Notes: generated by a model from the sequence alone, not told the origin. 64,000 nt of DNA from Micromonospora humi (GCF_900090105.1 NZ_FMDM01000004.1:62001-126000); one strand, 5' to 3'; numbered from the stretch's first letter, positions 29,220 to 38,610 are shown. Program-made: numbers and translations.

Positions 29220-29885
29220 TCAGCGCAGCAGTTGCACGACGTTGCGGCGGACGACGTTCTTGCCCGGTTCGCGGATGGCGTCCATGGCCGCGACGTTGAG
29301 CAGCACGCAACTGCCCGACGGCCCGACCACGGTCACCGTGGTCGCCTTGTTGTTGTCCAGGTTGGTCACCCGCAGCCGGGTGCCGACCGGGAACTGCCCG
29401 CTGGTGGCGGCCGGCGCCCCGGCCTCGGCGGAGAACGTGATCGAGCCGGTGCAGACGCTGCCGCCGATCGGCTGGGCGTTGCCCGGGCGGGTCTCGACGG
29501 GCTGCGCGCCGCCGGGCGCCGGCACGGCGCCGTCGAGGCGTTCCACCACGTTGCGCCGGATGACGTTCTTGCCCGGCTCCCGCACCAGGTCCATGGCGGC
29601 GGCGTTGAGCAGCACACAACTGCCCGACGGCCCGACCACGGTGACCGTGGTCGCCTTGTCGTTGTCCAGGTTCGTCACCCGCAGCCGGGTGCCCGCCGGG
29701 AACCGGTCGCTGGTCGCCGCCGGCGCGCCGCCCTCGGCGGAGAACGTCACCGACCCGGCGCAGACCGACCGCGCGGCCGGCGCGGTCTCGGCGAAACCCA
29801 TCCCGGTGCCCACCGAGACGACCCCGACGGCGGCCACCGCCACGGTCGCCGCCAGCACGTGCTTACGCTGCACCCTCACGTTCAC
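29220..29885 (-). CDS. Secreted protein with two tandem double-psi beta-barrel-like domains
   Basis: 221 aa with a signal peptide (residues 1-35) and two copies of a domain of about 75-80 residues. Each copy contains CxGS(V/I)TFSAE, FPxGTRLRVTNLDNxKATTVTVVGPSGSCVLLN, AAMDxxREPGKNVxRRNVV. The pattern resembles the RlpA/expansin-type barrel (G-T-R-L-R-V-T-N followed by V-x-V-x-G-P), but the catalytic residues of RlpA are not evident. The two copies are about 80 percent alike, implying a recent internal duplication. It is transcribed toward gabT. Function unknown. Confidence 0.72.
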   Translation of the reverse strand: MNVRVQRKHVLAATVAVAAVGVVSVGTGMGFAETAPAARSVCAGSVTFSAEGGAPAATSDRFPAGTRLRVTNLDNDKATTVTVVGPSGSCVLLNAAAMDLVREPGKNVIRRNVVERLDGAVPAPGGAQPVETRPGNAQPIGGSVCTGSITFSAEAGAPAATSGQFPVGTRLRVTNLDNNKATTVTVVGPSGSCVLLNVAAMDAIREPGKNVVRRNVVQLLR

Positions 29886-29948
29886 TCCCGTCGTCGGTGT
29901 CCGTCGACGCCTGATACGGATGACAGCGCCGGACCGTTCAGTCGGGGT

Positions 29949-30007
29949 TGTTAAGCGGGGCCCCTTCCTCTACCGAATGCGTTAAGCAGGGGCCCTTCCT
30001 TGCACCT
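29949..30007 (+). repeat. GTTAAG/GGGGCCCC intergenic element, copy A
   Basis: Two GTTAAG units (29949 and 29981) 32 bases apart are each followed by a GGGGCCCC-type palindrome and CTTCCT, ending in TTGCACC. The element lies 22-25 bases upstream of the GAF-regulator start. Copies B and C at 52131-52189 and 63713-63770 have the same layout. I associate this family with Micromonospora and Salinispora. Confidence 0.75.
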
Positions 30008-30031
30008 ACCATGGGTGGGAGGAGGTCGGTG

Positions 30032-31315
30032 GTGGCTGACCCGTGGCTCGCTTTGGAGTTCGGCGCGGATCCGGCGGAGCGGATCGCGCAGGTCGGCGCC
30101 GCCCACGAGGCGTTCCTCACCGCCGGCACGGCCACCGGCCGGGTCCGGGACGTGGTCCGCCGGTCCTGGGAACGCTCCGCCCGGCTCGATCCGGAGGCCA
30201 CCGCGCCTGTCGACCTCACCGACGACGCGCTGCACAGCTATCGGGCCGCGCACCCGCTGGCCCGGGTGCTGCCGCTCTTCCGCGACCTGCTCGGCGGCAT
30301 CGCGCAGGACGGCGCGCACCTGATGGCGGTCTGCGACGCCGGCGGGCGGCTGCTCTGGGTGGAGGGCCACCCGGGCGTGCTCCGGCACGCCGAGCGGATG
30401 AACTTCGTGCCCGGTGCCCGGTGGGACGAGGCGCACGTCGGCACCAACGCGCCGGGCACCGCGTTGGCCGTCGACCACAGCGTGCAGATCTTCGCCACCG
30501 AGCACTTCGTCCGGCCGGTGCAGCGCTGGACCTGCGCCGCCGCCCCGATCCACGACCCGGTCACCGGCCTGCTGCTCGGCGCCGTCGACATCACCGGCGG
30601 CGACCACCTGGCCAACCCGCAGAGCCTCGCGCTGGTCCGGGCCACCGCCCGGGCCGCCGAGGCGTTCCTGGCCGGCGCGACGCCCGCCGCGCCGGGTGTG
30701 CCACACGTGGCCGCGCTCGGCCGGGACGAGGCGGAGCTGCGCGTCGGTGGCGGACGCGTCCGGCTCGGGCGGCGGCACAGCGAGCTGCTGGTGCTGCTCG
30801 GCGCGCACCCGGAGGGGCGCACCGGGGAGCAGCTCGGCCTCGACCTCTACGGCGACGACCGGCTGCACATGGTCACGCTGCGCGCCGAGCTGTCCCGGCT
30901 GCGCCGCGCGCTCGGCGGGGAGCTGCTCGACTCGCGCCCCTACCGGCTGCGCGGGCCGGTGCGCGCCGACTTCCTCGACGTCACCGAGCTGCTGGAACGC
31001 GGCGATCCGGCGGCGGCGCTGCGCGCGTACCCGGGGCCGCTGCTGCCCGCCTCCGACGCGCCGGGAGTGGCGCGACTGCGCCGCCTGGTCGACGGCCAGC
31101 TGCGTGCCGCGGTGCTGGCCAGCGCGGACCCGGGCCTGCTCGCGGCCTGGACCGCGACGCCCGCCGGCGCCGACGACCTGACCGCCTGGCAGGCGCTGAC
31201 CCGGGCGTTGCCGCCGGGTGCGCCCCGCCGGCCGCTCGCGGTGGCGCGGGCCCGCCAGCTCGCCGAGGAGTACGCGCTGCCGCGCGCAACGTTGCTGCAA
31301 CGTCGCGGAAACTAG
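30032..31315 (+). CDS. GAF-domain regulator with winged-helix/BTAD-like C-terminus
   Basis: About 427 aa from the GTG at 30032 (GTG at 30029 and ATG at 30011 are alternatives); GGGAGGAGG lies 6-7 bases upstream of it. Residues 60-215 form an AcoR-type GAF sensor ([58 protein letters not shown]). Unlike AcoR there is no AAA+ domain. Instead residues 235-330 look like an OmpR/SARP winged helix ([44 protein letters not shown]), with a short BTAD-like helical tail. It sits 38 bases before an acetaldehyde-type dehydrogenase gene and probably controls it. Confidence 0.8.
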   Translation: MADPWLALEFGADPAERIAQVGAAHEAFLTAGTATGRVRDVVRRSWERSARLDPEATAPVDLTDDALHSYRAAHPLARVLPLFRDLLGGIAQDGAHLMAVCDAGGRLLWVEGHPGVLRHAERMNFVPGARWDEAHVGTNAPGTALAVDHSVQIFATEHFVRPVQRWTCAAAPIHDPVTGLLLGAVDITGGDHLANPQSLALVRATARAAEAFLAGATPAAPGVPHVAALGRDEAELRVGGGRVRLGRRHSELLVLLGAHPEGRTGEQLGLDLYGDDRLHMVTLRAELSRLRRALGGELLDSRPYRLRGPVRADFLDVTELLERGDPAAALRAYPGPLLPASDAPGVARLRRLVDGQLRAAVLASADPGLLAAWTATPAGADDLTAWQALTRALPPGAPRRPLAVARARQLAEEYALPRATLLQRRGN

Positions 31316-31353
31316 CGTCTGCCGCCATCCCCTCACGGACGGCGGAGGTACCC

Positions 31354-32859
31354 ATGACGCGCTACGACGCCCCCACCCACTGGCAGTCCCGCTACGACCA
31401 CTGGATCGGCGGCGAGTACGTGAAGCCGCACGGTGGCAAGTACTTCGAGAACCCGACCCCGGTGACCGGGCAGACCTTCTGCGAGGTGGCCCGGGGCACC
31501 GCCGAGGACGTGGAGAGGGCGCTCGACGCGGCGCACGGCGCGGCCGACGCCTGGGGTCGCACCTCGGTCGCCGAGCGTTCGTTGATCCTCAACCGCATCG
31601 CCGACCGGATGCAGGACAACCTGGAGTCCCTCGCGATCGCCGAGACGTGGGAGAACGGCAAGCCGGTACGCGAGACGCTCGCCGCCGACATCCCGCTCGC
31701 GATCGACCACTTCCGCTACTTCGCCGGCGCGGTACGGGCCCAGGAGGGCTCGCTCGGCGAGATCGACGACGACACCGTGGCCTACCACTTCCACGAGCCG
31801 CTGGGCGTGGTCGGGCAGATCATCCCGTGGAACTTCCCGGTCCTGATGGCGGTCTGGAAGCTCGCCCCGGCGCTCGCCGCCGGCAACGCGGTGGTGCTGA
31901 AGCCGGCCGAGCAGACGCCCGCCTCGATCCACTACCTGCTCTCGCTGATCGGCGACCTGCTGCCGCCGGGCGTGCTGAACGTGGTCAACGGCTTCGGCGT
32001 GGAGGCCGGCAAGCCGCTGGCGTCCTCGCCGCGGGTGGCCAAGGTGGCGTTCACCGGCGAGACCACCACCGGGCGGCTGATCATGCAGTACGCCAGCGAG
32101 AACATCAAGCCGGTCACGCTGGAGCTGGGCGGCAAGAGCCCGAACCTGTTCTTCGACGACGTCAGCGCCGCCAGCGACGACTTCCTCGACAAGGCGCTCG
32201 AAGGCTTCACCATGTTCGCCCTCAACCAGGGCGAGGTGTGCACCTGCCCGTCCCGGGCGCTGATCCAGCAGGGCCACTACGCCGACTTCCTGGCCGCCGC
32301 CGTGGAGCGGACCGGGCAGATCACGCAGGGGCACCCGCTGGACACCGACACGATGGTCGGCGCGCAGGCGTCCAACGACCAGTTGGAGAAGGTCCTGTCC
32401 TACCTGGACATCGGGCGGCAGGAGGGCGCGAATGTGCTCACCGGCGGCGAGCGGGCGGATCTCGGCGGTGACCTGTCCGGCGGCTACTACGTGCAGCCGA
32501 CCATCTTCGAGGGCGACAACTCGATGCGGATCTTCCAGGAGGAGATCTTCGGGCCGGTGGTGTCGGTGACCTCCTTCGCCGACCTGGACGACGCCGTGAA
32601 GATCGCCAACGACACGTTGTACGGGCTCGGCGCCGGCGTGTGGACCCGGGACCTGAACACCGCGTACCGGGCCGGGCGGGCGATCCAGGCCGGCCGGGTC
32701 TGGACGAACTGCTACCACGCCTACCCGGCGCACGCCGCGTTCGGCGGTTACAAGCAGTCCGGCATCGGCCGGGAGAACCACAAGATGATGCTGGAGCACT
32801 ACCAGCAGACCAAGAACCTGTTGGTCAGCTACTCCCCCAAGAAGCTGGGCTTCTTCTGA
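31354..32859 (+). CDS. Acetaldehyde dehydrogenase (ExaC/AldA-type ALDH)
   Basis: 501 aa; ATG at 31354 with GGCGGAGG upstream. ALDH motifs: [50 protein letters not shown], Cys296 within EVCTCPS (Cys296 and Cys298), EEIFGPVVS. This close relative of ExaC/Adh acetaldehyde dehydrogenases is usually paired with a DUF779 gene and an AcoR-like regulator, and both are present here. The DUF779 ATG overlaps its stop (TGATG). It oxidises acetaldehyde or chloroacetaldehyde-type substrates to the acid in characterised homologues. Confidence 0.93.
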   Translation: MTRYDAPTHWQSRYDHWIGGEYVKPHGGKYFENPTPVTGQTFCEVARGTAEDVERALDAAHGAADAWGRTSVAERSLILNRIADRMQDNLESLAIAETWENGKPVRETLAADIPLAIDHFRYFAGAVRAQEGSLGEIDDDTVAYHFHEPLGVVGQIIPWNFPVLMAVWKLAPALAAGNAVVLKPAEQTPASIHYLLSLIGDLLPPGVLNVVNGFGVEAGKPLASSPRVAKVAFTGETTTGRLIMQYASENIKPVTLELGGKSPNLFFDDVSAASDDFLDKALEGFTMFALNQGEVCTCPSRALIQQGHYADFLAAAVERTGQITQGHPLDTDTMVGAQASNDQLEKVLSYLDIGRQEGANVLTGGERADLGGDLSGGYYVQPTIFEGDNSMRIFQEEIFGPVVSVTSFADLDDAVKIANDTLYGLGAGVWTRDLNTAYRAGRAIQAGRVWTNCYHAYPAHAAFGGYKQSGIGRENHKMMLEHYQQTKNLLVSYSPKKLGFF

Positions 32860-33206
32860 TGGGTGACCCGGTGACCCTGACTCCCGCGGCGGCCGGCCTG
32901 ATCCGGTCGCTGCGGGGGCAGCACGGCCCGCTGATGTTCCACCAGTCCGGCGGCTGCTGCGACGGCAGCGCCCCGATGTGCTACCCGGCCGGCGAGTTCC
33001 GCACCGGCGGCTCGGACGTGCTGCTCGCCTCGCTGGCGGTGGACGGCGTGCCCGAACCTGTCGAGTTCTGGATGTCGAGGGCCCAGTGGGACCTGTGGCA
33101 GCACACCCGGCTCACCGTCGACGTGGTGCCCGGGCGGGGCAGCGGCTTCTCGCTGGAGGCCCCGGAGGGCGTCCGCTTCCTCATCCGCTCCCAGCTCGCC
33201 CGCTGA
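32859..33206 (+). CDS. DUF779 domain-containing protein
   Basis: 115 aa; ATG overlaps the ALDH stop by one base. The Cys-rich motif SGGCCDGSAPMCYPAGEF is diagnostic of DUF779, whose members are nearly always encoded next to ExaC-type aldehyde dehydrogenases. The Cys cluster suggests metal or thiol chemistry, possibly maturation or protection of the dehydrogenase, but no function is proven. Confidence 0.93.
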   Translation: MGDPVTLTPAAAGLIRSLRGQHGPLMFHQSGGCCDGSAPMCYPAGEFRTGGSDVLLASLAVDGVPEPVEFWMSRAQWDLWQHTRLTVDVVPGRGSGFSLEAPEGVRFLIRSQLAR

Positions 33207-33306
33207 CCTGTCCAAGATCTTGCAGCTCACGGTCGTCGCGACGGTGGGATGCTGGCGCCGTCCACATCGGAGCAGCGTCCCACCACCGCCCGACAGGAGC
33301 CCGCGC

Positions 33307-33789
33307 ATGCACCCGGCCCGCCCGTCCCTGCTCGCCGCCGCCCTCGCCACGGCCACCACCGTCGCCACGATCGCCCTCGCGCCCGGCACCGCCGTCGCCG
33401 CGCCGGCGGCCTCGACCCCGGCGGGCGCGGCCGTGGCGGCTCCGGCCCCGGCGGTCTCGGTCGACCGGTTCGGCACCGCCGACGCCCGCGCCCGCACCGC
33501 CACCGTCGGGGGCCGGTTCGAGTGCGGCGATGAGCGCGGCCTGGCGTACATCGAGGTGCACCTGACTCAGCGGGTGCGCCGCGCCTCGGTCACCGGCTTC
33601 GGGTTCGGCGTGATCGGCGCGTGCACCGACGACCGCACCGCCGGCACCTGGACCGCCACCGTCCCCGCCGACGCCGGCACGTTCCGCCCCGGCGCGGCGA
33701 CCACCACCGCCCGCCTGGTCGTGGAGCCCAACTCCCTCACCGAAACCACCGAGCGCGTACACCTGCGCCCCTCCTGCCCCCGCCCCTAA
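33307..33789 (+). CDS. Small secreted protein of unknown function
   Basis: 160 aa from an ATG with AGGAG 8 bases upstream. A signal peptide (residues 1-33, ending Ala-Val-Ala-Ala) is followed by an Ala/Pro linker and a domain of about 110 residues holding one Cys pair candidate (ECGDERG, GACTDDR) and a late Cys (RPSCPRP). The composition suggests a beta-sandwich exported protein. I do not recognise the family. It is convergent with the DUF559-like gene across an inverted repeat. Confidence 0.7.
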   Translation: MHPARPSLLAAALATATTVATIALAPGTAVAAPAASTPAGAAVAAPAPAVSVDRFGTADARARTATVGGRFECGDERGLAYIEVHLTQRVRRASVTGFGFGVIGACTDDRTAGTWTATVPADAGTFRPGAATTTARLVVEPNSLTETTERVHLRPSCPRP

Positions 33790-33792
33790 CCC

Positions 33793-33920
33793 CCGCCCCG
33801 CCCCGCCCCGCCCCGCCCCGCCCCGCCCCGGCGATCTTGCACTTTGGGCCTGCGGCAGGTCCGTTAGGTCGCTTATGCCGGGGCAGGAAGTGCAAGATCG
33901 CGGGGCGGGGCGGGGCGGGG
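33793..33920. repeat. GATCTTGCA inverted repeat, copy 1, inside CCCCG tandem arrays
   Basis: GCGATCTTGCACTT (33831-33844) pairs with AAGTGCAAGATCGC (33888-33901). Outside these arms, a run of about eight CCCCG units on the left (33793-33830) pairs with about four CGGGG units on the right (33901-33920). The structure fills the gap between two convergent stops, so it can terminate both. Related copies lie at 34892-34960 and 61513-61581. Confidence 0.75.
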
Positions 33921-34769
33921 CTAGCGGGTCAGGGCCGTGCGGAGGGTGGTGAGGATGTGGGAGGGGCGGCGGTAGAGGTCGCGGTCGGTGAAGTAGCGCA
34001 TCCGCCATCCGTTCGCGTCCAACCAGTTGATCCGGTCGCGGTCGTACCGCATGCGGTCGCGGTCGAGGTGGGACAGCCCGTCGTACTCCACCCCCACCCG
34101 TCGCTCGCGATAACCGAGATCGGTGCGGAAGCGTGGAATGCCGTACCGGTCATGGATCCACATCTGCGGCTCCGGCGCCGGCAGGCCGCCGTCGAGCAGC
34201 AGCAACCTCAACTGACTCTCCTGGCGGCACTCGGACCGGCCGTCGGCTCGCGGCACGAGGTCACGCGCCTGCCGCACCCCGCGCAGGGATCGATGCAGCG
34301 GCAACTCTTCTCTGAGGTCGTCGACCGTCACAGCACCCGAGCGGAGGGCGGCGTCGAGCACCGGGAGGGCGTCCATCCGGCGGACCCGACGGGCCAGGTC
34401 GAGAGCGCACTGGGCGGCCGGTACGCACGGCAGGCCACCCACGACCACCGGGCGGATCGGCAGAACGGAATGATGGACGACAAGACCGGGTAGCCGAGGT
34501 CGGGCGACATGTGGTGGCAACTGCACGTGCACCGCCACCTCCCGGAGCACACCGAACCCGTGGCGACGTGCCGCAGTCTGCATGGTCAGCATGGCGCCCT
34601 CGGGGAGGCACCGCAGCAGCGCGCGCAGTTCGTCCTCGTCGTCGCATCGCACCGGCGCGTAGACACCGCGCCGGACCCGTATCAACTCCTCCCGCTTGAC
34701 CTGCGTACGCAACCGCTTCACGGTGAGCGCCCGCATCAGTTCCCGGGTACGCCACAACTCGGTAGACAT
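33921..34769 (-). CDS. DUF559-like / AbiEi-type protein (Vsr-like nuclease fold at C-terminus)
   Basis: 282 aa from the ATG at 34769. The N-terminal 60 residues (TRELMRALTVKRLRTQVKREELIRVRRGVYAPV) resemble the winged-helix of AbiEi-type antitoxins. The C-terminal 100 residues (ESQLRLLLLDGGLPAPEPQMWIHDRYG, FRTDLGYRERRVGVEYDGLSHLD, NWLDANGWRMRYFTDRDLY) match the DUF559/Vsr-like PD-(D/E)xK fold with its R-x-D-L and V-E-Y-D-G core. The actual activity is unknown. No AbiEii toxin partner is adjacent. Inverted repeats of one family flank the gene on both sides. Confidence 0.78.
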   Translation of the reverse strand: MSTELWRTRELMRALTVKRLRTQVKREELIRVRRGVYAPVRCDDEDELRALLRCLPEGAMLTMQTAARRHGFGVLREVAVHVQLPPHVARPRLPGLVVHHSVLPIRPVVVGGLPCVPAAQCALDLARRVRRMDALPVLDAALRSGAVTVDDLREELPLHRSLRGVRQARDLVPRADGRSECRQESQLRLLLLDGGLPAPEPQMWIHDRYGIPRFRTDLGYRERRVGVEYDGLSHLDRDRMRYDRDRINWLDANGWRMRYFTDRDLYRRPSHILTTLRTALTR

Positions 34770-34891
34770 GCGCCCACCATCGCGCCTTCCGCACCTCCCT
34801 TTCGCCCCCGCGCGAGCCAGCTGTGGACAACCCGCCCTTGTGCACAACCCTCCCCCCTCCCCGCGTGTGCCAAGCCCACCTCAGCCCACAC

Positions 34892-34960
34892 GCGATCTTG
34901 CAGTTGGTGCCCCCATGGCGTCCCGAAGGACCGGAATGTCGGGGCACAAACTGCAAGATC
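34892..34960. repeat. GATCTTGCA inverted repeat, copy 2
   Basis: Left arm GATCTTGCAGTTGGTGCCCC (34894-34913) and right arm GGGGCACAAACTGCAAGATC (34941-34960) differ at one position, around a 27-base loop. It ends 16 bases before the agmatinase stop on the minus strand, so it can act as that operon's terminator. It also lies upstream of the DUF559-like gene. Confidence 0.75.
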
Positions 34961-34976
34961 AACGAGGGAGGGAGGG

Positions 34977-35990
34977 TCAGCGGGCGTCGAGGAGGGGCTG
35001 GGTGGGGTCCCAACGGGTTCCTGAGGAGGCGTCGCGGCGGCGGCGGGCGATCGCGGACAGCGCCTCCAGGACCACGCGGTTGCCCAGGTAGGCGGTGATG
35101 TCGGCGTGGTCGTAGGGCGGGGCGACCTCGACCACGTCCAGGCCGACCACCGGCAGCTCGTAGCAGACCCGGCGGACCGCGTCGAGCAACTGCCGCGAGG
35201 TGAACCCGCCGGGCTCGGGGGTGCCGGTGCCGGGGGCCATGCCGGGGTCGACCACGTCCACGTCGACGGAGAGGAACACGCCCTCGCACTCGTCGGTCGC
35301 GATGCCGAACGCCTCGGTGAGGCAGGTGTCCAACCCGCGCGCCACGATCTCGGTCATCTCGTACGAGCGCATCCGCTGCTCGGCCATCCAGGCCAGCGTG
35401 TCCGGGCCGGGCCAGTAGCCGCGCAGGCCGATCTGGAGGAAGCGGTCACCGCGTACCGCGCCGGACTCGATGAGCCGGCGCATCGGCTGGCCGTGCCCGT
35501 GCAGCGAACCGAACTCGACGTCCCCGGTGTCGGCGTGCGCGTCGAAGTGCACCAGCGACACCCGTCCGAGCCCGTGGTGCCGGGCCACCCCGGTGGCGTC
35601 CGGCAGGGCGATGGAGTGGTCGCCGCCGAGCACCACCGGGATCGCGCCGGCGGCGGCGACCGCGTGCACGGCGGTCTCCAGGGCGGCCAGCGAGCGCTCG
35701 ATGTCGCCGCCGAACATCTCCACGTCCCCGGCGTCGTAGACGCACAGGTCCGTGAGCGCGTCCACACGCAGCGCCAGGGACGGGCGGGACCCGTCGTGCG
35801 GCAGGTAGCACGCCTGCCGGATGGCGGACGGCCCGAACCGGGTGCCGGGCCGGTGCGACGTGCCGCCGTCGAACGGCGCGCCGATGACCACGACGTCGGC
35901 GTCGGCGTAGGTGACCGGTTCCTCGACGGTGCACGGCGGCACGCCGAGGAACGTGACGTCGGGGCCGTACATCGGGCCGTACCGGGTCAT
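34977..35990 (-). CDS. speB: Agmatinase / arginase-family ureohydrolase
   Basis: 337 aa from the ATG at 35990, preceded by GGAGGAGCG. The metal-binding motifs are intact: GGDHSI, SLVHFDAHADT and SVDVDVVDPGMAPGTGTPEPGG. Agmatinase hydrolyses agmatine to putrescine and urea; related members act on guanidinobutyrate or guanidinopropionate, which the sequence alone does not exclude. It is the last gene of a run starting at potD, overlapping the upstream gene (ATGA), in a polyamine setting that favours agmatine. Confidence 0.9.
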   Translation of the reverse strand: MTRYGPMYGPDVTFLGVPPCTVEEPVTYADADVVVIGAPFDGGTSHRPGTRFGPSAIRQACYLPHDGSRPSLALRVDALTDLCVYDAGDVEMFGGDIERSLAALETAVHAVAAAGAIPVVLGGDHSIALPDATGVARHHGLGRVSLVHFDAHADTGDVEFGSLHGHGQPMRRLIESGAVRGDRFLQIGLRGYWPGPDTLAWMAEQRMRSYEMTEIVARGLDTCLTEAFGIATDECEGVFLSVDVDVVDPGMAPGTGTPEPGGFTSRQLLDAVRRVCYELPVVGLDVVEVAPPYDHADITAYLGNRVVLEALSAIARRRRDASSGTRWDPTQPLLDAR

Positions 35991-37189
35991 CGCTCCTCCA
36001 TCCCCCAGGGAGAACCGTAGCCGGTGAGCAGGTCGAGGAAGGGCGTCGGCGGGAACGCCTCGGGGCCGAGCACACCCGCGCCGGACCAGGCGCCGGTGGC
36101 CAGCAGCTCCAGCGCGACGACCGGGTTGACCGCGGTCTGCCACACCACCGCCTGGTGGCCGTACTCGGCCATCGACCACTCGTTGTCGACCACGTGGTAG
36201 AGGTAGACGCGGCGGGGCCGGCCGTCCGGCCCGGTGCCGGTGACCCAGGTGCCGGCGCAGGTCTTGCCGCTCATCCGGTCGCCGAGCGTGGCCGGGTCGG
36301 GCAGCGCGGCGGCCACCAGGTCGCGCGGTGACACGTCGACGCCGCGCACCCGCACCGGGTCGGTCGAGTCCAGGCCGAGCTTGTGCAGGGTGCGCAGCAC
36401 CTCGATGAACTCCGCGCCGAGGCCGTACTTGAAGGTGACCCGTTTCGCGGAAACCCAGCGCGGGATGAGCAGCACCTCCTCGTGCTCCACGTTGACGCAC
36501 TCGACCGGGCCGATGCCGGCCGGGAAGTCGAAGACCTCCGGCTCGCTGAACGGTTCGGTGGTGAACCAGCCGCGGTCGGCCTCCCAGATCACCGGCGGGT
36601 TGAGGCACTCCTCGATGGTGGTCCAGATGGAGAACGAGGGGGCGAACTCGTAGCCGGCGACGGTGAGGTTCGCGCCGTCGCGTACCCCGATCTCGTCGAT
36701 CTCGGCGAACAGCTCGTCGGCGGCGTAGCGGGCGAAGACGTCGGACAGGCCGGGTTCCACGCCGATCCCGCAGAGCGCCAGCCGGCCGGCGTCGGCCCAG
36801 CGGTCGGCGACGGCGAACTGCTCGTCGCCGAGCTTGACGCCGGGCTCGGCGTAGGGACGCTCGGGGTGCGGCCGGGACAGCGACATGGCCATGTCGAGGT
36901 AGTCGGCCCCGGCGGCGAACGCGCCGTCGAAGATCGGCAGGACGAAGCGCGGGTCGACCGCGTTGAGCACGTGGGTGATCCGGTGTTCCCGGCAGAGTGC
37001 GGTGACCGCGTCGGCGGAGGACGCGTCGACGGTGGCGGCGACGAACCGGTCGCCGTGGCCGGCGACCGCCCGGGCGGCGCGCGCCGGGTCGTGGTCGGCG
37101 ACCACCATGGTCTCGAAGAAGGTACGGCGGGCGGCGATGGATACGGCGGCGGAGCCGACGCCACCGGCGCCGACGAGCAGGATACGCAT
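35987..37189 (-). CDS. Saccharopine dehydrogenase family protein (carboxynorspermidine dehydrogenase-like)
   Basis: 400 aa. N-terminal Rossmann motif ILLVGAGGVGSAAVSIAARR (residues 3-22), then VNAVDPRFVLPIFDGAFAAGADYLDMA, typical of the saccharopine/carboxynorspermidine dehydrogenase family. The substrate is unknown. Placement between agmatinase and an amine oxidase-like gene suggests a polyamine or amino-acid conjugate. It overlaps its neighbours on both sides (TGATG and ATGA), so translation is coupled. Confidence 0.85.
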   Translation of the reverse strand: MRILLVGAGGVGSAAVSIAARRTFFETMVVADHDPARAARAVAGHGDRFVAATVDASSADAVTALCREHRITHVLNAVDPRFVLPIFDGAFAAGADYLDMAMSLSRPHPERPYAEPGVKLGDEQFAVADRWADAGRLALCGIGVEPGLSDVFARYAADELFAEIDEIGVRDGANLTVAGYEFAPSFSIWTTIEECLNPPVIWEADRGWFTTEPFSEPEVFDFPAGIGPVECVNVEHEEVLLIPRWVSAKRVTFKYGLGAEFIEVLRTLHKLGLDSTDPVRVRGVDVSPRDLVAAALPDPATLGDRMSGKTCAGTWVTGTGPDGRPRRVYLYHVVDNEWSMAEYGHQAVVWQTAVNPVVALELLATGAWSGAGVLGPEAFPPTPFLDLLTGYGSPWGMEER

Positions 37190-38610
37190 CAGGAGTCGAA
37201 CCCCAGTCCAGAGCGGTCGAGAGTACGGAGCCAGAGGTTGCGCCGCCCGTTCCGCGCGTCGGCGCGGGCGAGCGACCAGCGGGTGAGGTTGATGCCGGCG
37301 GCCCGGAACGGCTCCGGCGGGAACGGCAGCGGCTTGCGGCGCACCAGGTCGAGCCGGGTCAGCGGGGTGTCCGCGCCGGCGAGCAGGTCGAGCGTCACGC
37401 GCGCGGCGAACCGGGTCGCCCCGACGCCGAGCCCGGTGTAGCCGGCCGCGTACGCCAGCCGCCCGGAGTGGGCGGTGCCGAAGAACGCGCAGAACCGGGT
37501 GCAGGTGTCGATCACCCCGCCCCAGCGGTGACTGAACCGCAGCCCTTCCAGCTGCGGGAACGTGGTGAAGAAGTGCGCGGCGAGGGTGCGGAACGTGGCC
37601 TCCCGCTGCTCCAGCGCCGGGGCCACCCGGTTGCCGTAGTGGTAGACCGCGTCGTAGCCGCCGAACAGGATCCGCCCGTCGGCGGTGAGCCGGTAGTAGT
37701 GGAACTGGTTGCCGGTGTCCGCCAGCCCCTGCCGGCGACGCCAGCCGATCGCGTCCCGCTGCGCGGCTGTCAGCGGCTCGGTCATCAGCGCGTAGTCGTA
37801 GACCGGCACGGTCCAGGCCCGCAGCCGGCGCAGCAGCGGCGGGAACGCGTTGGTGGCGAGCGCCACCCGGGCGGCCCGCACCGCGCCGGGCGCGGCGTCC
37901 GCGCCGCCGGCCGTGGTGGCGTGCAGCGCGGCGCCGTCGGCGGCCAGCCCGGTGACCCGGGTGTGCTCGTGGATCCGCACGCCCAGGTCGAGCGCGGCCC
38001 GACGCAGTCCCCAGGCGAGCTTCGCCGGGTCGAGCAGCGCCGTCCGGTCCCGATCCCACATCCCACCGAGGTACGTCGGCGAGGCCACCTCGGCGCGTAC
38101 CTGGTCGCGGTCGAGCAGGCGCACGTCGCGGCCGTACCGGCGGCCCAGGTCGGCGTCGGCGGCGAGCCCGTCGAGCTGGTACGGCTCGACCGCCACCGCC
38201 AACTCCCCGGTGCGCTCGAAGTCGCAGTCGATGCCGTGCCGCGCCACCGTCGCGGCGATGGCGTCCAGGTTCTCCCGGCCGAGCCGTTCCAACTCGACGA
38301 TCTCGCCGGGGAACCGTTCGACGCCGTTGGCCAGGCCGTGGGTCAGCGAGGCGGCGCAGAACCCGCCGTTGCGCCCGGAGGCGGCCCAGCCGCAGGTGCC
38401 GGCGTCGACCAGGAGCACGTCGCGGTCCGGCTCGGCCTCCTTGGCCAGCACCGCGGTCCACAGCCCGGCGTAGCCTCCACCGACCACCAGCAGGTCGGCG
38501 GTGTGCGCGCCGGTCAGCGGCGGCAGCGGGTCGGGGCGAACCGGGCGGTCCAGCCAGTACGGTACGGGCGCGGCGTCGGCCAGCGCCCGGCCGGTATGCG
38601 GGAGCGTCAT
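37189..38610 (-). CDS. FAD-dependent amine oxidoreductase (PuuB/DAO-type)
   Basis: 473 aa from the ATG at 38610. The FAD-binding motif DLLVVGGGYAGLWTAVLAKE is near residue 40, followed by CGWAASGRNGGFC, and the C-terminal GYTGLGVGATRFAARV closes the FAD domain. This pattern is that of the DAO family and of gamma-glutamylputrescine oxidases. A substrate such as putrescine, a gamma-glutamyl amine or an amino acid cannot be chosen from sequence alone; the genes around it point to a polyamine. Confidence 0.87.
   Translation of the reverse strand: MTLPHTGRALADAAPVPYWLDRPVRPDPLPPLTGAHTADLLVVGGGYAGLWTAVLAKEAEPDRDVLLVDAGTCGWAASGRNGGFCAASLTHGLANGVERFPGEIVELERLGRENLDAIAATVARHGIDCDFERTGELAVAVEPYQLDGLAADADLGRRYGRDVRLLDRDQVRAEVASPTYLGGMWDRDRTALLDPAKLAWGLRRAALDLGVRIHEHTRVTGLAADGAALHATTAGGADAAPGAVRAARVALATNAFPPLLRRLRAWTVPVYDYALMTEPLTAAQRDAIGWRRRQGLADTGNQFHYYRLTADGRILFGGYDAVYHYGNRVAPALEQREATFRTLAAHFFTTFPQLEGLRFSHRWGGVIDTCTRFCAFFGTAHSGRLAYAAGYTGLGVGATRFAARVTLDLLAGADTPLTRLDLVRRKPLPFPPEPFRAAGINLTRWSLARADARNGRRNLWLRTLDRSGLGFDS

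Noticed and set aside
33208..33235. CAAGATCTTGCAG near the end of the DUF779 gene as a fourth GATCTTGCA repeat
   Set aside because: Only one arm is present and no partner arm was found nearby, so it is not counted as a copy.
33793..33830. CCCCG tandem run as a CRISPR-like or satellite array
   Set aside because: Units are 5 bases with no spacers, and it pairs with the CGGGG run to extend the inverted repeat.
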